From Hibiscus mutabilis (lineage: Eukaryota > Streptophyta > Magnoliopsida > Malvales > Malvaceae), in contig CM033726.1 of assembly GCA_019671005.1 (NCBI GenBank), positions 16,613,608-16,677,607 of the forward strand: a stretch of DNA of 64,000 nt. The letters are read 5' to 3'. Every line of letters starts with the position of its first letter. Position 1 is the stretch's first letter. Under the pieces are notes generated by a model. It made no database searches and had not been told where the DNA came from. It saw only the letters and a list, made by a program, of their open reading frames with translations. The position numbers were made by a program, and so were the translations under genes. This document shows, in pieces, positions 46,970-58,053 of this stretch.

Positions 46970-47660
46970 ATAAACATGAATAATGCTCAAATTGGACTAT
47001 TTTGTGTATGTTAATTGTGTATATATGAGTTTTTGCTCGGAATAACCTGAATAATGCTCGAATTGGACTGTTTTGTGTATGTTAATTATGTATACATGCG
47101 TTGCTGCTCGAAATAACATGAATAATGCTCGAATTGAATTGTTTTGTGTATGTTAATTATGTATACATGCGTTGCTAATGCTCGAATTGAACTGTTTTGT
47201 GTATGTTAATTATGTACACATGCATTGCTGCTCGAAATAACATGAATGATGCTCGAATTGAACTATTTTGTGTATGTTAATTATGTGTACATGCGTTGCT
47301 GATTGGAATGACATGAATGATGCTCGAATTGAACTGTTTTGTGTATGTTAATTATGTATACATGCATTGATGCTCGGAATAACATGAATAATGCTCAAAT
47401 TAGACTGTTTTGTCCATGTTAATTATGTATACATGCGTTGCTGCTCGGAATAACCTAAATAATGCTCGAATTGGAATGTTTTGTGTATGTTAATTATGTA
47501 TACATGCGTTGCTGCTTGGAATAACATGAATAATGCTCAAATTGGACTATTTTGTGTATGTTAATTATGTATATATGCTTTGTTGCTTAGAATAACCTAA
47601 ATAATGCTCAAATTGGAATGTTTTCTGTATGCTAATTATGTATACATGATTGTTGCTGCC
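46970..47660 (+). repeat. ~72-bp tandem array in the solo LTR
   Basis: About nine units, each containing TTTTGTGTATGTTAATTATG, TATACATGCGTTGCTGCTCG and AACATGAATAATGCTCGAAT. Most units are 70-73 bp; at least one (near 47165) has lost the CTGCTCGAAATAACATG part. Copies vary at few sites, so the array has expanded or been homogenised fairly recently. Confidence 0.92.
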
Positions 47661-49808
47661 ATATATACTTTGTACACGAAGATATGGACTGAACTGTTTA
47701 GATTACATGATATATGGACTGTTTTGGTATTGGGAATTATGTGTACTTGTTACTTGAGATAAGGGCTCGAAATGTTAATGTACATACTTGAACTGTCTTG
47801 TATAAGAATGCTACTTGATAACATATTACTTGATAATTGCTTGTTATGCTTGAATGCTACTCAAATGACTTGATAATTGGTTACTTGAAAATTGCTTGGT
47901 ATGCTTGAATACCACTCGAATGACTTGATAACATGCTTCTTGATGATCGCTTGTTTTATTACTCGAAATGCTTGCAAACCTTATCTAGGGTCAAACTCCA
48001 TTTAAATGGAACTTGGACAAATAATTGGTTAGAATTAGGGCTACCTCACTAAGTACATTTTTGTACTTATCACTCTTGTCTCCATTCTTCCCACCCTACA
48101 AGAAAAAAGATTCGATCGTTTGCTTGATCCTGAAGTCAGATTCCTTGATCTTGAAGTAAGGCACAAGCAAAAGCATAAGTATGAATCCATACTTGTTTGT
48201 AATGCTCCTAGTGGTTAGTGGCATCTAGTCTTGTATATAGTAAGCTAGGACATGCATTTTGATATTTTGAAAGTTGTATATATGAACTTGAGTTGGCCTA
48301 TAATGTTATGAAGGCTTAAATGCTAAACTTGGAGTATGTAATGACATAATTCTCATGTGGATTAAATGGATTAAGTTGCGCATATGTTATGAGTTTGAAT
48401 TGAGTATGTCCTAGTTAAGTATGCTAGTCGAATGCCTTGTATACATGAACTTGAATTGCCGAATGGGTAAAGAATGAAACCATGCATGCTACTTGAAGTA
48501 TGATTCGAATAAATGCTCACATGAATTTGATTTGCTGCGAGTATATGGAAATTGAATTGAAATGAACACATTTTTGCCTAATGCTATACATGACATTAAG
48601 ATTCGATGAATGAGGAAACTATTTTATGATATGCTAGAACTTGCTATTGTCGAATAGGAAGGGATCAAATGTACATGCTTTGCTTGTTCACATGCCTAAA
48701 TAGTAGTTAACCTTAAATGAGCAATTGAAGGTAACCAATCACATGAATGACCTATAATGTCTATGAAACATGATATGTTTGATTGAGATATGTTTGATTT
48801 CATGTACATATGATTGTGTTTAGTTAAACTTACATGAAATACTTACATGTCTTGAATGTAATGAGATTGAGTTAAAATGAAACATGCTAGTCTAGGTATG
48901 CTAATTGAAAGCTTTATATGATCGCATGAATGTAGATTTGAAAATGAATAATCTAAGTGGTAACCCTAAATGAATAATAAGATGGCCATGCTTGTATACT
49001 TGATTGTGAATGCCTTGCTAGTTAAGAATGCCATTTGAATGCTATATATGCCTACATGACTAAGTAGTTATTAATCTTTGAATGTAACTTGAAAATGACT
49101 AATCAAGGGTTGGCATATAACGAACAAGAATTATAAACATATCTTGCTTGTATGATCAATTGTAATTGTCTAAGTTGCTTGCTTGCTAGTCACTCAGCTC
49201 GCCTATTAGGGATGAGTTCTTGCAAAGTTTTAAATTATTTGTGTTTCCAGTGTTCCCTGTAATGCTCCTCAGCCGATTTACTACTAAACCGGATGGGGAT
49301 GTTACATATAGTCCACGCACACTCTCTAACTAGTAACAGTTCTGGAAGGAATCAACTAATCTTTGCTATTTTGAACCACGATCATGCCATTTTTGCGTAC
49401 ATTGCACCAGGATGACCCATGAGCTATAAAAAAAGGAATAGATTATCCCGACATCCAGCCACTTGATAATTTCTTTTTTAACTACCTCTTTCATGCTCAG
49501 GTTCAATCTTCTCTGGCTCTCAATTGTTTTGCCGTGATATTCCTCCGAGATTATTTTGTGCATGTAAATAGTTGGGTTTATTCCTCGGATATCAACCAAG
49601 GTTCATCCTAGAGCTTGTTTATAATTGCTTAAAATTTCCAACAATATTTCCTCCTGATCATTAGATAGATCAACATAAATGATCACTGGAAAAGTAGAGT
49701 GTTTACTTAAGTAGGCATACTTGATGTGGTCTGATAACAGTTTCAGTTCCAATTCTGGTGGCTACTCAATGGATGGTTTAAGTGCCCTGATTTCTCTGCC
49801 AACCAATT

Positions 49809-50427
49809 CTAATGGCTCTGGCTGTCCAAAGTAATTAATACTTTATTCTCCGAGGTTGCTCTTTTAGTGTCTTCACTCTTTTCAATTTCATCATCCAGTT
49901 CTCTGGCATTATCATTTGCTTCTTGGCACAGCTGTACCACGTCTATAGTGAAAATAAACTCCGTCATCTCATCAACTTGACGTTCTTCAAGTTCATCTGT
50001 ATATTTAAGAGCTTGAAACACATTAAATGTAACATGTTGGTCATTCATGCGCATAGTAAGTTCACCTTTATGAACATCAATTAAGGCTCTACATGCGCAA
50101 GAAACGATCTGTCCAATATAATTGGGACATTTATATATGCCTCATAATCTAAAATGATAAATCAGCTAGAAATATAAATTTATCTACCTTTACCAACACA
50201 TCCTCAATCTTACCCTTAGGATGTGTAAAAGATCAGTTTTCCAACTGAAGTGTTACAGTGGTAGGCCTTGCTTCGATGTCGAGCTTTTTGAAAACAAACA
50301 TTGGCATCAAATTGATGCTGGCTCTCAAGTCACACAGTGCCTTACCCATGAATCTATTGCCAATGGTACAGGGAATAATAAAACTTCCTGGATCTTTTAG
50401 CTTTGGTTGTAATCGATTGAGTATCAT
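49809..50427 (-). pseudogene. Athila 2 protease with altered active site
   Basis: The frame 50427-50233 reads MILNRLQPKLKDPGSFIIPC and GNRFMGKALCDLRASINLMP, aligning with the Athila 1 protease (ALCDLGASINLMP). The Gly of the D-L-G triad is Arg here, which should abolish catalysis. Downstream, 50054-49809 (MNDQHVTFNVFQALKYTDEL then acidic sequence) is the linker towards RT. Frames are interrupted between these parts. Confidence 0.85.
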
Positions 50428-50429
50428 TG

Positions 50430-52260
50430 CACTGTATCCCTTAGTAAGGGCTACAGTCTAGAAATCACCCAATTTCTTTTTTGGACAAAATGTCCTTCAT
50501 GAATTTAACATAGTTGGGCATCTACTCAAGAGCTTCTGCTAATGGTATGTTGATCTGCAACTACTTAGGAACTTCCAAAAAGCACTTAAATTACTGATCC
50601 TGCTTGCGCTTCTATAATCTTTATGGAAATGTTGGAGGTGGGTAAGCAAATGATGACTCTGCCGACTTTGCCGGGGATTTTCTAGCATTAGACTAAGGTC
50701 TAGCATCGTTTATGTCCGTTTCTTTCTTCTCTACTTCTTTTGGTTCATCTACTAGTCCTTTCTTTTTCTCTTGACAATTAACTGGCTACTTGACAGGTAT
50801 CTCAGCCTCATACTATTTTCCACTCTAAAGAGTTACAGCTTTGTATTTTTCATTGACTCTCAATTGAACATCTTCTGTATCACTTGGCAAAGCTCTCCAG
50901 CGTTGATTGCTGAGTGTATTGGCAATCTATCTGATCTGAATCTCCAAGTTCCACATAGATACTGCCAAACTCTGGACAATTACATTATTCTTCTCCATAT
51001 ATTTTGTCAAAGTCCCTTGTTTATTCCTTTATCCTGTATAAAAATTGCTTTGTGCCCTCTATGGGATGGCATTCTGGTTGAAACCTTGCTGAGCATTGTT
51101 ATTCTGACGCTGGGCATTATTGTTTTGTTATTAGGCATTGTATTGATTACTTCCTTGATTTCCCCAAGCTAAATTTGGGTCTTGCCTCTATCTTGCATTG
51201 TAAGTATTAGAATTTGCATTATAATTATGATTGAAATTTCCAACAAAACTTACTGACTGAGGGTTAACAGGGCAATCTTCCATGTAATGATCCTCCCCAC
51301 ATATGATGCAGAATAGGTCTAATGCCTTGACCTCTTAGGATTCTTTATTCTTTTGCAAAGTTCTCACCATGCTAGTATGATTGGAAATCTTAGCATGGAT
51401 GGATGTTAGTTCATCTAACGCTAATTCCCCACCAGTTTTAGTTTCGATCCCTAGTCTAGTAGTATGATACTCAAAATCATTAGTTGAGATCCTCTTAAGG
51501 ACGCCAACTACTTCTGTATAATTATTGTCAAGCAATGAACCATTTGCTGAAGCATCAACAACAGTCATGGCGCATTGAGTCCATTGTAGAAGGTCTCCAT
51601 TTGGGTCTAATTCTGGAATCCATGCATGGGACACCTTCTCAACAGGTCCTTGAATCTTTCCTAGGCATCATATAAGGTCTCATCATCAGTCTGCCTAAAC
51701 GTTATGATCTCACTCCTCAGTTTGGCAGTGAGTTTAGGTGCTAGAATCGTAGCAAAATTTTTTGGCATATATATCTCTATGATGTGACATTTTTGCTCCA
51801 TCTCTCAGGGAAAATGTGAACAATTTTAGCTTCACTGTATCTTTCGATACTCTAGGCTGCTAAAATAGTTGACAAACTTCCATGAATTGCTTCAAGTATT
51901 GCCTCGGGTCTTTAGTAGGTGCTCCATCAAATTATCCTACATTCAAACGCATTTGTATCATCACCGGTTTAAGTTCAAAATTTGGTGTATTAACCTCTGG
52001 ACCAATCAGTCCTGGCATCAAATTGTCTATGTTTGGTGACGAGTGTTCTCATATAGGTCTCTCTTCCTCCACATTAACGGTTGAGGCAGCAGGTGCGACC
52101 GGTATCCCATTGTGGATTGGTGGATTTCCCTGATTGTTTGGGTTTCCATCGGCTTCTACATTGCCTTGATGTGCCATCTCTCGAGCTTTTCTTTTTAACC
52201 TCTGTAGGGTTCTTTCAATTTCTAGGTCGTATGGTCAGTCTTCCACCAAAGGGCAGTTTC
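50430..52260 (-). pseudogene. Athila 2 gag (decayed)
   Basis: Minus-strand fragments from about 52200 read ERTLQRLKRKAREMAHQGNV near the start. Next come VNTPNFELKPVMIQMRLNVG, FDGAPTKDPRQYLKQFMEVC (about 51990-51860) and LKLFTFSLRDGAK, then WTQCAMTVVDASANGSLLDN and VVGVLKRISTNDFEYHTTRL (51634-51335). These are capsid motifs parallel to Athila 1. Protein identity with Athila 1 is low, consistent with a different family. Many stops and frameshifts are present. Confidence 0.75.
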
Positions 52261-52317
52261 TGATCATACACCAGTTAAAACAGAGAATAAAAAAATCAAA
52301 ACAATAAATTCTGTCAC

Positions 52318-52336
52318 AATCCCTGACGACGGTGCC
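52318..52336 (-). other. Primer binding site of Athila 2 (decayed)
   Basis: The minus strand reads TTGGCACCGTCGTCAGGGAT just inside the 5' LTR. It aligns with the tRNA-Asp primer site of Athila 1 (TGGCGCCGTTGCCGGGGA) with several substitutions, most explicable as C-to-T decay. Confidence 0.75.
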
Positions 52337-52345
52337 AAAAACTTT

Positions 52346-53770
52346 TTGACTATTGCTAAAGCTTGGCAAACGATTGAATATTTAGTTTAAAAGTGCAAGA
52401 AAATAATGACAAGGTGAGTCTTATGCGTGCAAGTATACACAGTCAGCAAGTAATGCAAGAGTAAGCTAAGTATCAAATCCATAAGTATTGACCAAGAACT
52501 TATTTGCTTAATGTTTACTTGTTTGTAAGAAAATAAAAGTATTTTAAATGATTTGGATTTTTGATTGAAAAGATAGCGAAAACAAAGTAGTGAAAATAGA
52601 AGCAGTCTGGCAATGAAAGTGTATTTGAATGAATGATGAGCGTTGGTAAGGGATGCTTGGATTTCACGCTACTTATGCCAGCCTTTAATAATATCTTGCC
52701 TTGGTTTTATTGCCGACCAGATTAAAGGTAGTATTGCCTATGTTGATGACAATACCCTAAGTTAACCATGATAAAACCCTTATATGTCTATAGTGAATCT
52801 TTTCATTAATTAACTCGATTAAGTGTTAGCCTTTACTCCTAAGGGGTAGACTTGCTTCCAAAGTAAGTTCATATACTTGAACATCTTCTGTCAAAACTTC
52901 TCGCCTTAGTATCTGGCAACTGATCATTGCTTCTTAAGTCTATTAAGATATTAATGTGCAATAAGCACACTAAGCCAACTATCGTATGGCAAAGGATTTG
53001 AGAAAATTAAGTACTAGCAGATAGAAAATAATGCCATGGCATTTAGATTATTAAAAACCAAACATAAAACTAGCGTTAATCGTAAACATCCCCCAACCAA
53101 ATGTAAAAGCTTAGTTCATGGTTGGGGGTCTATCCACAAAACATTATCGTTTCTTATCATCATTTTGAAATAAAAACAAATAAGACTAAGAGAATGGGCA
53201 AGAAGAAGATCCATCGATGCAGTCCTTTAAATGCTACAGAACTCTCAATCTTAGCTGGTCGAACCACGTTGCCCCTCGGTTCACCATGGTGCAGCCTCTC
53301 TTTAATCCCCCTCAAGTTGTGGCTTAAGCTCCATTTCATAGGCTTGCATAGAAACCCTAGGCTAAGCTTTTGAGTTTGAATTTTGAATGCGCAAATGGAT
53401 AAAATGCGTTATCCTCTTATCCTAATTTGAATCCTATGGCTGACGTGTACAAGGTCCAACAGCTACCTTGACAGATCATTGGACGTCAATGCTCTGCCAG
53501 CCGAGTTTGGCATTGTTTGGTCCATCTATGCCAACTGCTACTTAACAATTCTCTTGCTTCCTTTCCTGCGTTCTCTACCAGTGCCTCTCTACCATGCCTG
53601 CCTGCCCGTGTCCTATATCAAAACCAACAAAATAACCATTCACACTGGCAACAGAATAACTCTTAACTCCTTATGCAAATGAATGAATTTAACAACTAAA
53701 TGCAAACATATCTACTTAAAGGCAAGCAAAAGCATTATGAAATAGCATAAAAATTAGTACTTTTAGTGCA
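52346..53770 (-). repeat. 5' LTR of Athila 2 (1,425 bp)
   Basis: Its minus-strand start is TGCACTAAAAGTACTAATTT (53770) and it ends at the primer site. The plus-strand inner end reads TTTTGACTATTGC where the 3' LTR has TGTCGACTATTGC, so the terminal CA has mutated. It is non-coding. Confidence 0.88.
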
Positions 53771-54014
53771 GTATTGGTGCAGTTAGTGGGCATATACGTC
53801 GTGTCTTATTTTATGTCAGAGTCTGTAATATGCATTTTGGACTTCTATTTTATGATTTTCTGTAATGATGTTCTAACAAAGATTTTTATTTTATGGTTTT
53901 AAATGTATTATAAAGAAAGGAATTTTATTGGGTTTTTACTGTAGGTCGCTCTTGTGACCCTAATGTGACCTTCTAGAATTAGGTGTAATGCATACACGTA
54001 TTTAGGGGGTTATA
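53771..54014 (+). repeat. 5' LTR of the Tekay-type element, right part
   Basis: Homologous to 56683-56928: GTGCAGTTAGTGGGCAT, TGTCTTATTTTATGTCAGAG, TTTTATTGGGTTTTTACTG and GGTCGCTCTTGTGACCCTAA, ending TTTAGGGGGTTATA against TTTAGGGGGTTACA in the 3' LTR. Confidence 0.88.
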
Positions 54015-54636
54015 TTTAGTGGTATCAAAGCTTAGAGTTGCATCTTTTTGGGTATATCGGCTGATCGTATATTGTAGGGAGTCTAGTGAATACATGCCCC
54101 TAGATTATAACTGTACTCATTTGAGCCAAAACTCTGATGTTGAATCCTCTTTTTGTAATAAGAGTTTTTATTATTCTATCTGTTAGTGCTCTGTTTAAGC
54201 TGACAAGGAATGTCTATAATATTCGCATGTGATTTGGATTAACCTAATAGATGTGGATATGGAAAAGGAATCTGAGGTGGTTAATGCATGTAAAATTAAA
54301 AATCTGAATTAGATTAAGAATAAATGTTTGGTTATGTGAGATGACCGATATAAAATTTCACGTAAGCCTATGCGATGAGATCTTATAGAAGTACTATGAA
54401 TTGGAAAGAAAGGTGTCTGTGAACGTGGGGAAAGTATAAATTCTACGGTGACTCTGTTATACAAGAAGGAAACAATTGTCTGAAAATTACGCTAAAGGTA
54501 AGTGATATCCGTTCAAAACCTTGGTTATGTTCGATCGGCTTGAAGAAAGACCATTTCCTTGAAAATATGGCATGGTGTATCACTATGTATCATCCCTGAC
54601 TAAAAGTAAGGACAAAATTTCTTTTAGGGGGAGAGT
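54015..54636 (+). other. Short non-coding interior of the Tekay-type element
   Basis: It begins with the primer site TGGTATCAAAGC (54020-54031), close to the tRNA-iMet type TGGTATCAGAGC, and ends with GGACAAAATTTCTTTTAGGG and GGAGAGT, the form of polypurine tract seen in Tekay/Del chromoviruses. Only about 620 bp separate the LTRs. No gag, protease, RT, integrase or chromodomain is present, so gag-pol has been lost entirely. Confidence 0.85.
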
Positions 54637-56928
54637 TGTCACACCCTGATTAATTTGTATGTATAACAATGTAAAAGAAGAAGAATAAGAACAAAATGTA
54701 GAATGTAGTCAAGGGGCTTCGAAACTATGGCCTATAGCATGATTGGTGCATGCCTTAGCTATTCGAGCTAAGGCTATTCCTGGTTAAAGCCTGTTTTATT
54801 TTTTAAACCTTTACCTTGTGGTGTATTGAAGTTAAATAGAGACTGATATACAAAACTGCCCCATTTAGCATTGAATGCCATTTGGAAACCAAGAGAGAAA
54901 ATCCCAGATATTCTAGAATTTCCCAAACTCTTCACCTATCCAAACTCCGTTCGGCCTCTCTAATCTTCGCCATTGCTTTGTCGTGGATGACACCGCCAAC
55001 TTAGACGTGACCGCCTCATCGTCTCGACGACCATCATACTAGCCACTTGCGAGATAGCAGTACCGTTCGTCGTGAATCTCAGTTTAAAGATTCGACAGAA
55101 TCCCAAAGGTCCGACCCTTTGTTTTTTAGCAATTCCATCATCGTCCACTGCCTGTTCGCCGCACCACCATCACTAGAGTGCTCCTCGGGCTGAGGTAAAC
55201 AAAACCCAGCCAACGATTGCTATTTGGTCACTATTTTAGGGGTCACCGGAGTTACAAAGGAAACCTCAATTTTCTCAATTTTCGGCCAGTTTCTGTCGTT
55301 CCAAGGTGTGGTAAGCCTATAGAAACTTAAAAATTTTGAGTTTTTAGTTGTTTATCGCCCGTTGGAGTGCTTTCTGGTTGATTTAAGCTGTGCGTTGCAT
55401 TCACGTGCCGCTAGAAGTGATTTTTGGCAACCATAATGGTTACAGTCAATCTTGATCGATCAGGCCTCAAACCGAGCCAGTTTGGCTTGAACCTAGTTTA
55501 CCAAACTTGAAATGACCTGACCCGATAACCAACCCATACCAAGCCCAAACTCGATAACTTGACTCCAGGGTCGACCTGTTCGCCCGACCCATTAGCCTGT
55601 TAACTGAGTCAACCCGTCTGAGTTAACTCAATAAGTCAACTAGCCCGATTCAACTCAATAAATCAACTAACCCGAGTCAACCCGGTTAATCAGTTGACTG
55701 CTAACGTTAGCATTGACCGATGATATCAACACGATGTTAGCATTGACTTTGACCCAAAAAGTCTATCCATTTAGTGTGTACTGTGTATACATGACTGACC
55801 TCCCTGATCAGAAGTCTATCCATTTTAATCCCAAGTGATCCTATTATCTGAAGTAAAAATACAACCTCTGGTTCCTGATGTCTGATACAAGTATACTTGA
55901 TTCGTTAGTCATGATACTCTAATTCTATTAATTAAACATAGGCTTGTACTTTGATTCCTAACATACTGCTACTAATTTCTGATAAAACGGTTACCACTTA
56001 AGACTATTTTACTGGGCACTTCTGGGATAAATGAGAAGTTTTTGATAAACACTTGTGCGCACAGACATCTTGTTAGGCTCTTATGCCTTCTATTAGGCTC
56101 CTACGCCTCCTGGGACCTAAGGTAACCCCTTAGGTCGGTACCTACACCAATTGGGTCTGGGTTAACACCTGTATAGATGTAGTTTTGGGGATCTGCATAT
56201 TAGAGTTCAGTTGGAGGGTAATTAGGCTGATACCAAATTTTTCCTGATTCCTCCTTTACCTCTGTCAAAATTCTTCAGTTGTCTTGAACTTTCTATCTAT
56301 CTTTCTCGATATGCGATTGTTGGGACACACCAAATCCTCTGGCTCAATTCTTGTAAAATATCTCTCATTCCTGATTCTTTTGGATTGTAGAATGCCCAGC
56401 TGATATTCAGAAGTTCAAGTATTGAACAACCATGCTGCCTTTAAGTATGGCATAATACGAGATTTTATACTGTAATAGGAACATGTTGATACCATGATAG
56501 TGATGTCCATTCTATGCTTTACCTTATACCTGCATGTTGCCTATAGCATCTCTTGGTAGTTCTATATTACTGAGCTTTTCCAAGCTCAAGTTGTTTTTAC
56601 CATCGCAAGTTAGAAGAAATCTATCATGGTATAGTGACCAACATTAGTGTTTGGAGTTCTCTCGGTGTTGCTTTCAAAGTACGATATTGGTGCAGTTAGT
56701 GGGCATGCATGTTGTGTCTTATTTTATGTCAGAGTCTATAATATACGTTTTGGATTTCTGTTTTCATGATTTTCTATAATGATGTTCTAACGAATATTTT
56801 TATTTTATGGTTTTAAATGTATTACAAAGAAAGGGATTTTATTGGGTTTTTACTGTGGGTCGCTCTTGTGACCCTAATATGACCTCATAGAATTAAGTGT
56901 AACACGTAGGCGAGTTTAGGGGGTTACA
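54637..56928 (+). repeat. 3' LTR of the Tekay-type element (2,292 bp)
   Basis: It starts TGTCACACCCTGATTAATTT after the polypurine tract and ends TTTAGGGGGTTACA. The next five bases are TGTGA, the expected target duplication, whose left partner was not found because the far left end of the 5' LTR is disrupted. It contains the GAGTCAACCCG-type repeats at 55560-55700. The segment 56052-56682 is absent from the 5' copy. The small frame at 54960-55148 looks fortuitous. Confidence 0.88.
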
Positions 56929-57079
56929 TGTGACATTAGAGTGTTTAAAGACTTCAGTTCACCATATAATCTTTCCAATGTTAGAACAACAAATGGACCC
57001 CTCTCAAAATTAGAAAAGATTGGCACAATTCAAATACAAAAGATCTCACTCTTTCCTCTTTTCTTTATGTACCTCAATT

Positions 57080-57245
57080 AGAACATTAAAAAATTTAGAG
57101 ATCAATTTAGAATAAAGGTCATAGTTGTGGATGAAATTTAAATGTTCAAAAGATTGGAGACCAGTTTAGAATAAAGGTCATAGTTGGAGGATGAGATTGA
57201 AATGTTTAAAATTTTAGGGACCAGTTTAAATGAGAGACATAGTTT
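57080..57245 (+). repeat. ~65-bp imperfect tandem triplet
   Basis: Three units share GAGACCAGTTTAGAATAAAG, GTCATAGTT and ATGAAATTTAAATGTT or variants, starting near 57091, 57157 and 57221. It lies between the Tekay-type LTR and the Mutator-type MITE, and codes for nothing visible. Confidence 0.75.
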
Positions 57246-57290
57246 AAGGAAAGATGGTGCAATTTTTGATTTGTTTTAAATAATAATTTA

Positions 57291-58053
57291 GGGTAATCTA
57301 CATTGGTAGTTATTGAACTTTAGGGCGTTTTCACATTCGTCACCAAAATTTTAAAACTTATATTACAACCGTTGAACTTGTAATTCATTTTCATTATGGT
57401 CACTGTCGTTCAAGTTTTCTTCCCAAAAACCTAGTTTTAAGAATTGAAAACTACCACAAAAGGTTGATTTTCTATTGAATAGAACAATCATGACTAATCA
57501 ATCCCAGTGGTGGGAATGCTCCATTTGGCAAGAAGATTAACAAAGTTTGGTTTAAAGTTGTTTTAATTGTTCCGAAAAGTTTTAGCTTTAGTTTCTATTA
57601 TATGGTGTCTCCTTCCGTAATCGTTTTTGCCATCATTTGGTGGTTTCTCTGGTAAAAAATATCATCAAACTACTCCCATTTTCTCTTCCTTTTCATCGAT
57701 TAAAACTCGTCAAAAAGACTCCCAATTTCCTCAAACATCAATAAAACTCAATCGAAAGTAAAAGCTAAAACTTTCTGATTAGTCACATTCAACTGTCAGA
57801 TCAACTTGAAACCAAACTATATTAATCTTCTAGACAAATGAAGCCTTTACACCGTTGGGATTCACCATCGGTCGCTCTGTTCACCATCGGCCGATGTCAA
57901 TTCTTAAAATTAGAGTTTTTTGGGAGAAGAATTTAAGGAAAATGATCGTAATGAAAATGAATTAAAATTTTAGTGACTATAGTACAAATTTTAAAATTTC
58001 AGTTGCCAAAATGAGTGCCCTAAAAACTTAGTAACCATCGGTGCAATTTACCA
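57291..58053. mobile_element. Mutator-type MITE with long terminal inverted repeats, 763 bp
   Basis: The left ~165 bp (GGGTAATCTACATTGGTAGT, then TTATTGAACTTTAGGGCG) is inverted at the right end (TGGTAAATTGCACCGATGGT when reversed, then TACTAAGTTTTTAGGGC) at roughly 70% similarity by eye. The flanks are a perfect 9-bp duplication, AATAATTTA (57282-57290 and 58054-58062), the length made by Mutator-like transposases. There is no transposase frame inside. A related single end occurs at 60888. Confidence 0.88.

Larger units (their letters stand above)
44090..49306 (+). mobile_element. 5.2-kb probable solo LTR (Tekay/Del-like) inserted in the Athila 2 RT
   Basis: The unit starts TGTAATACCCAAATTACGG and ends GGATGGGGATGTTACA, with TG...CA ends, and is flanked by a perfect 5-bp target duplication, TATAG (44085-44089 and 49307-49311). 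No gag or pol motif, primer site, polypurine tract or internal duplication of the ends is visible over 5,217 bp. The start resembles chromovirus LTRs (TGTAA-ACCC-AAAT). It is best read as one LTR left after recombination between two, although a full short-LTR element that I failed to recognise is possible. It holds two sets of tandem repeats. Confidence 0.75.
43431..49599 (-). pseudogene. Athila 2 reverse transcriptase, split by a 5.2-kb insertion
   Basis: The N-terminal part is at 49599-49312: PTIYMHKIISEEYHGKTIES then QRRLNLSMKEVVKKEIIKWL. The coding sequence is then cut between the residues normally reading CMDYRKLN by the LTR element at 44090-49306. On the other side, 44084-43431 continues with NATRKDHFPLSFIDHMLDRF, YSGYNHITIA, FTCPYRTFAFRRMPFRL, the catalytic box FMDDFLLFG (about 43800) and LVLNWKKCHFMV, with several frameshifts and stops. 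The target duplication TATAG lies in the codons of the YRKL motif. Confidence 0.9.
27774..53770 (-). mobile_element. Athila-lineage retrotransposon 2, full length but split by two insertions
   Basis: On the minus strand: 5' LTR (53770-52346), primer site, gag, protease, RT, RNase H, integrase, env-like ORF and 3' LTR (about 28750-27774). A 5,217-bp LTR element (44090-49306) splits the RT and a 10,436-bp Ogre-like element (30849-41284) separates the integrase from the env-like ORF. Subtracting both and their TSDs leaves about 10.3 kb, normal for Athila. The flanking bases (GAACA left, GTATT right) are not a target duplication, so a deletion at one side is likely. All frames are broken. Confidence 0.9.
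25549..56928 (+). mobile_element. Tekay/Del-type chromovirus derivative with a ~0.6-kb interior, split by Athila 2
   Basis: The 5' LTR is represented by 25549-27768 and 53771-54014, the interior by 54015-54636, and the 3' LTR by 54637-56928. Three blocks pair up between LTRs: 25549-25770 with about 55515-55765, 27480-27768 with 55773-56050, and 53771-54014 with 56683-56928. The interior has a tRNA-Met-type primer site and a chromovirus-style polypurine tract but no gag or pol, so this is a large non-autonomous derivative. The Athila element at 27774-53770 interrupts the 5' LTR. Confidence 0.75.

Noticed and set aside
54960..55148. 62-residue minus-strand ORF in the Tekay-type 3' LTR
   Set aside because: It is in LTR sequence, short, and not recognisable as any protein.
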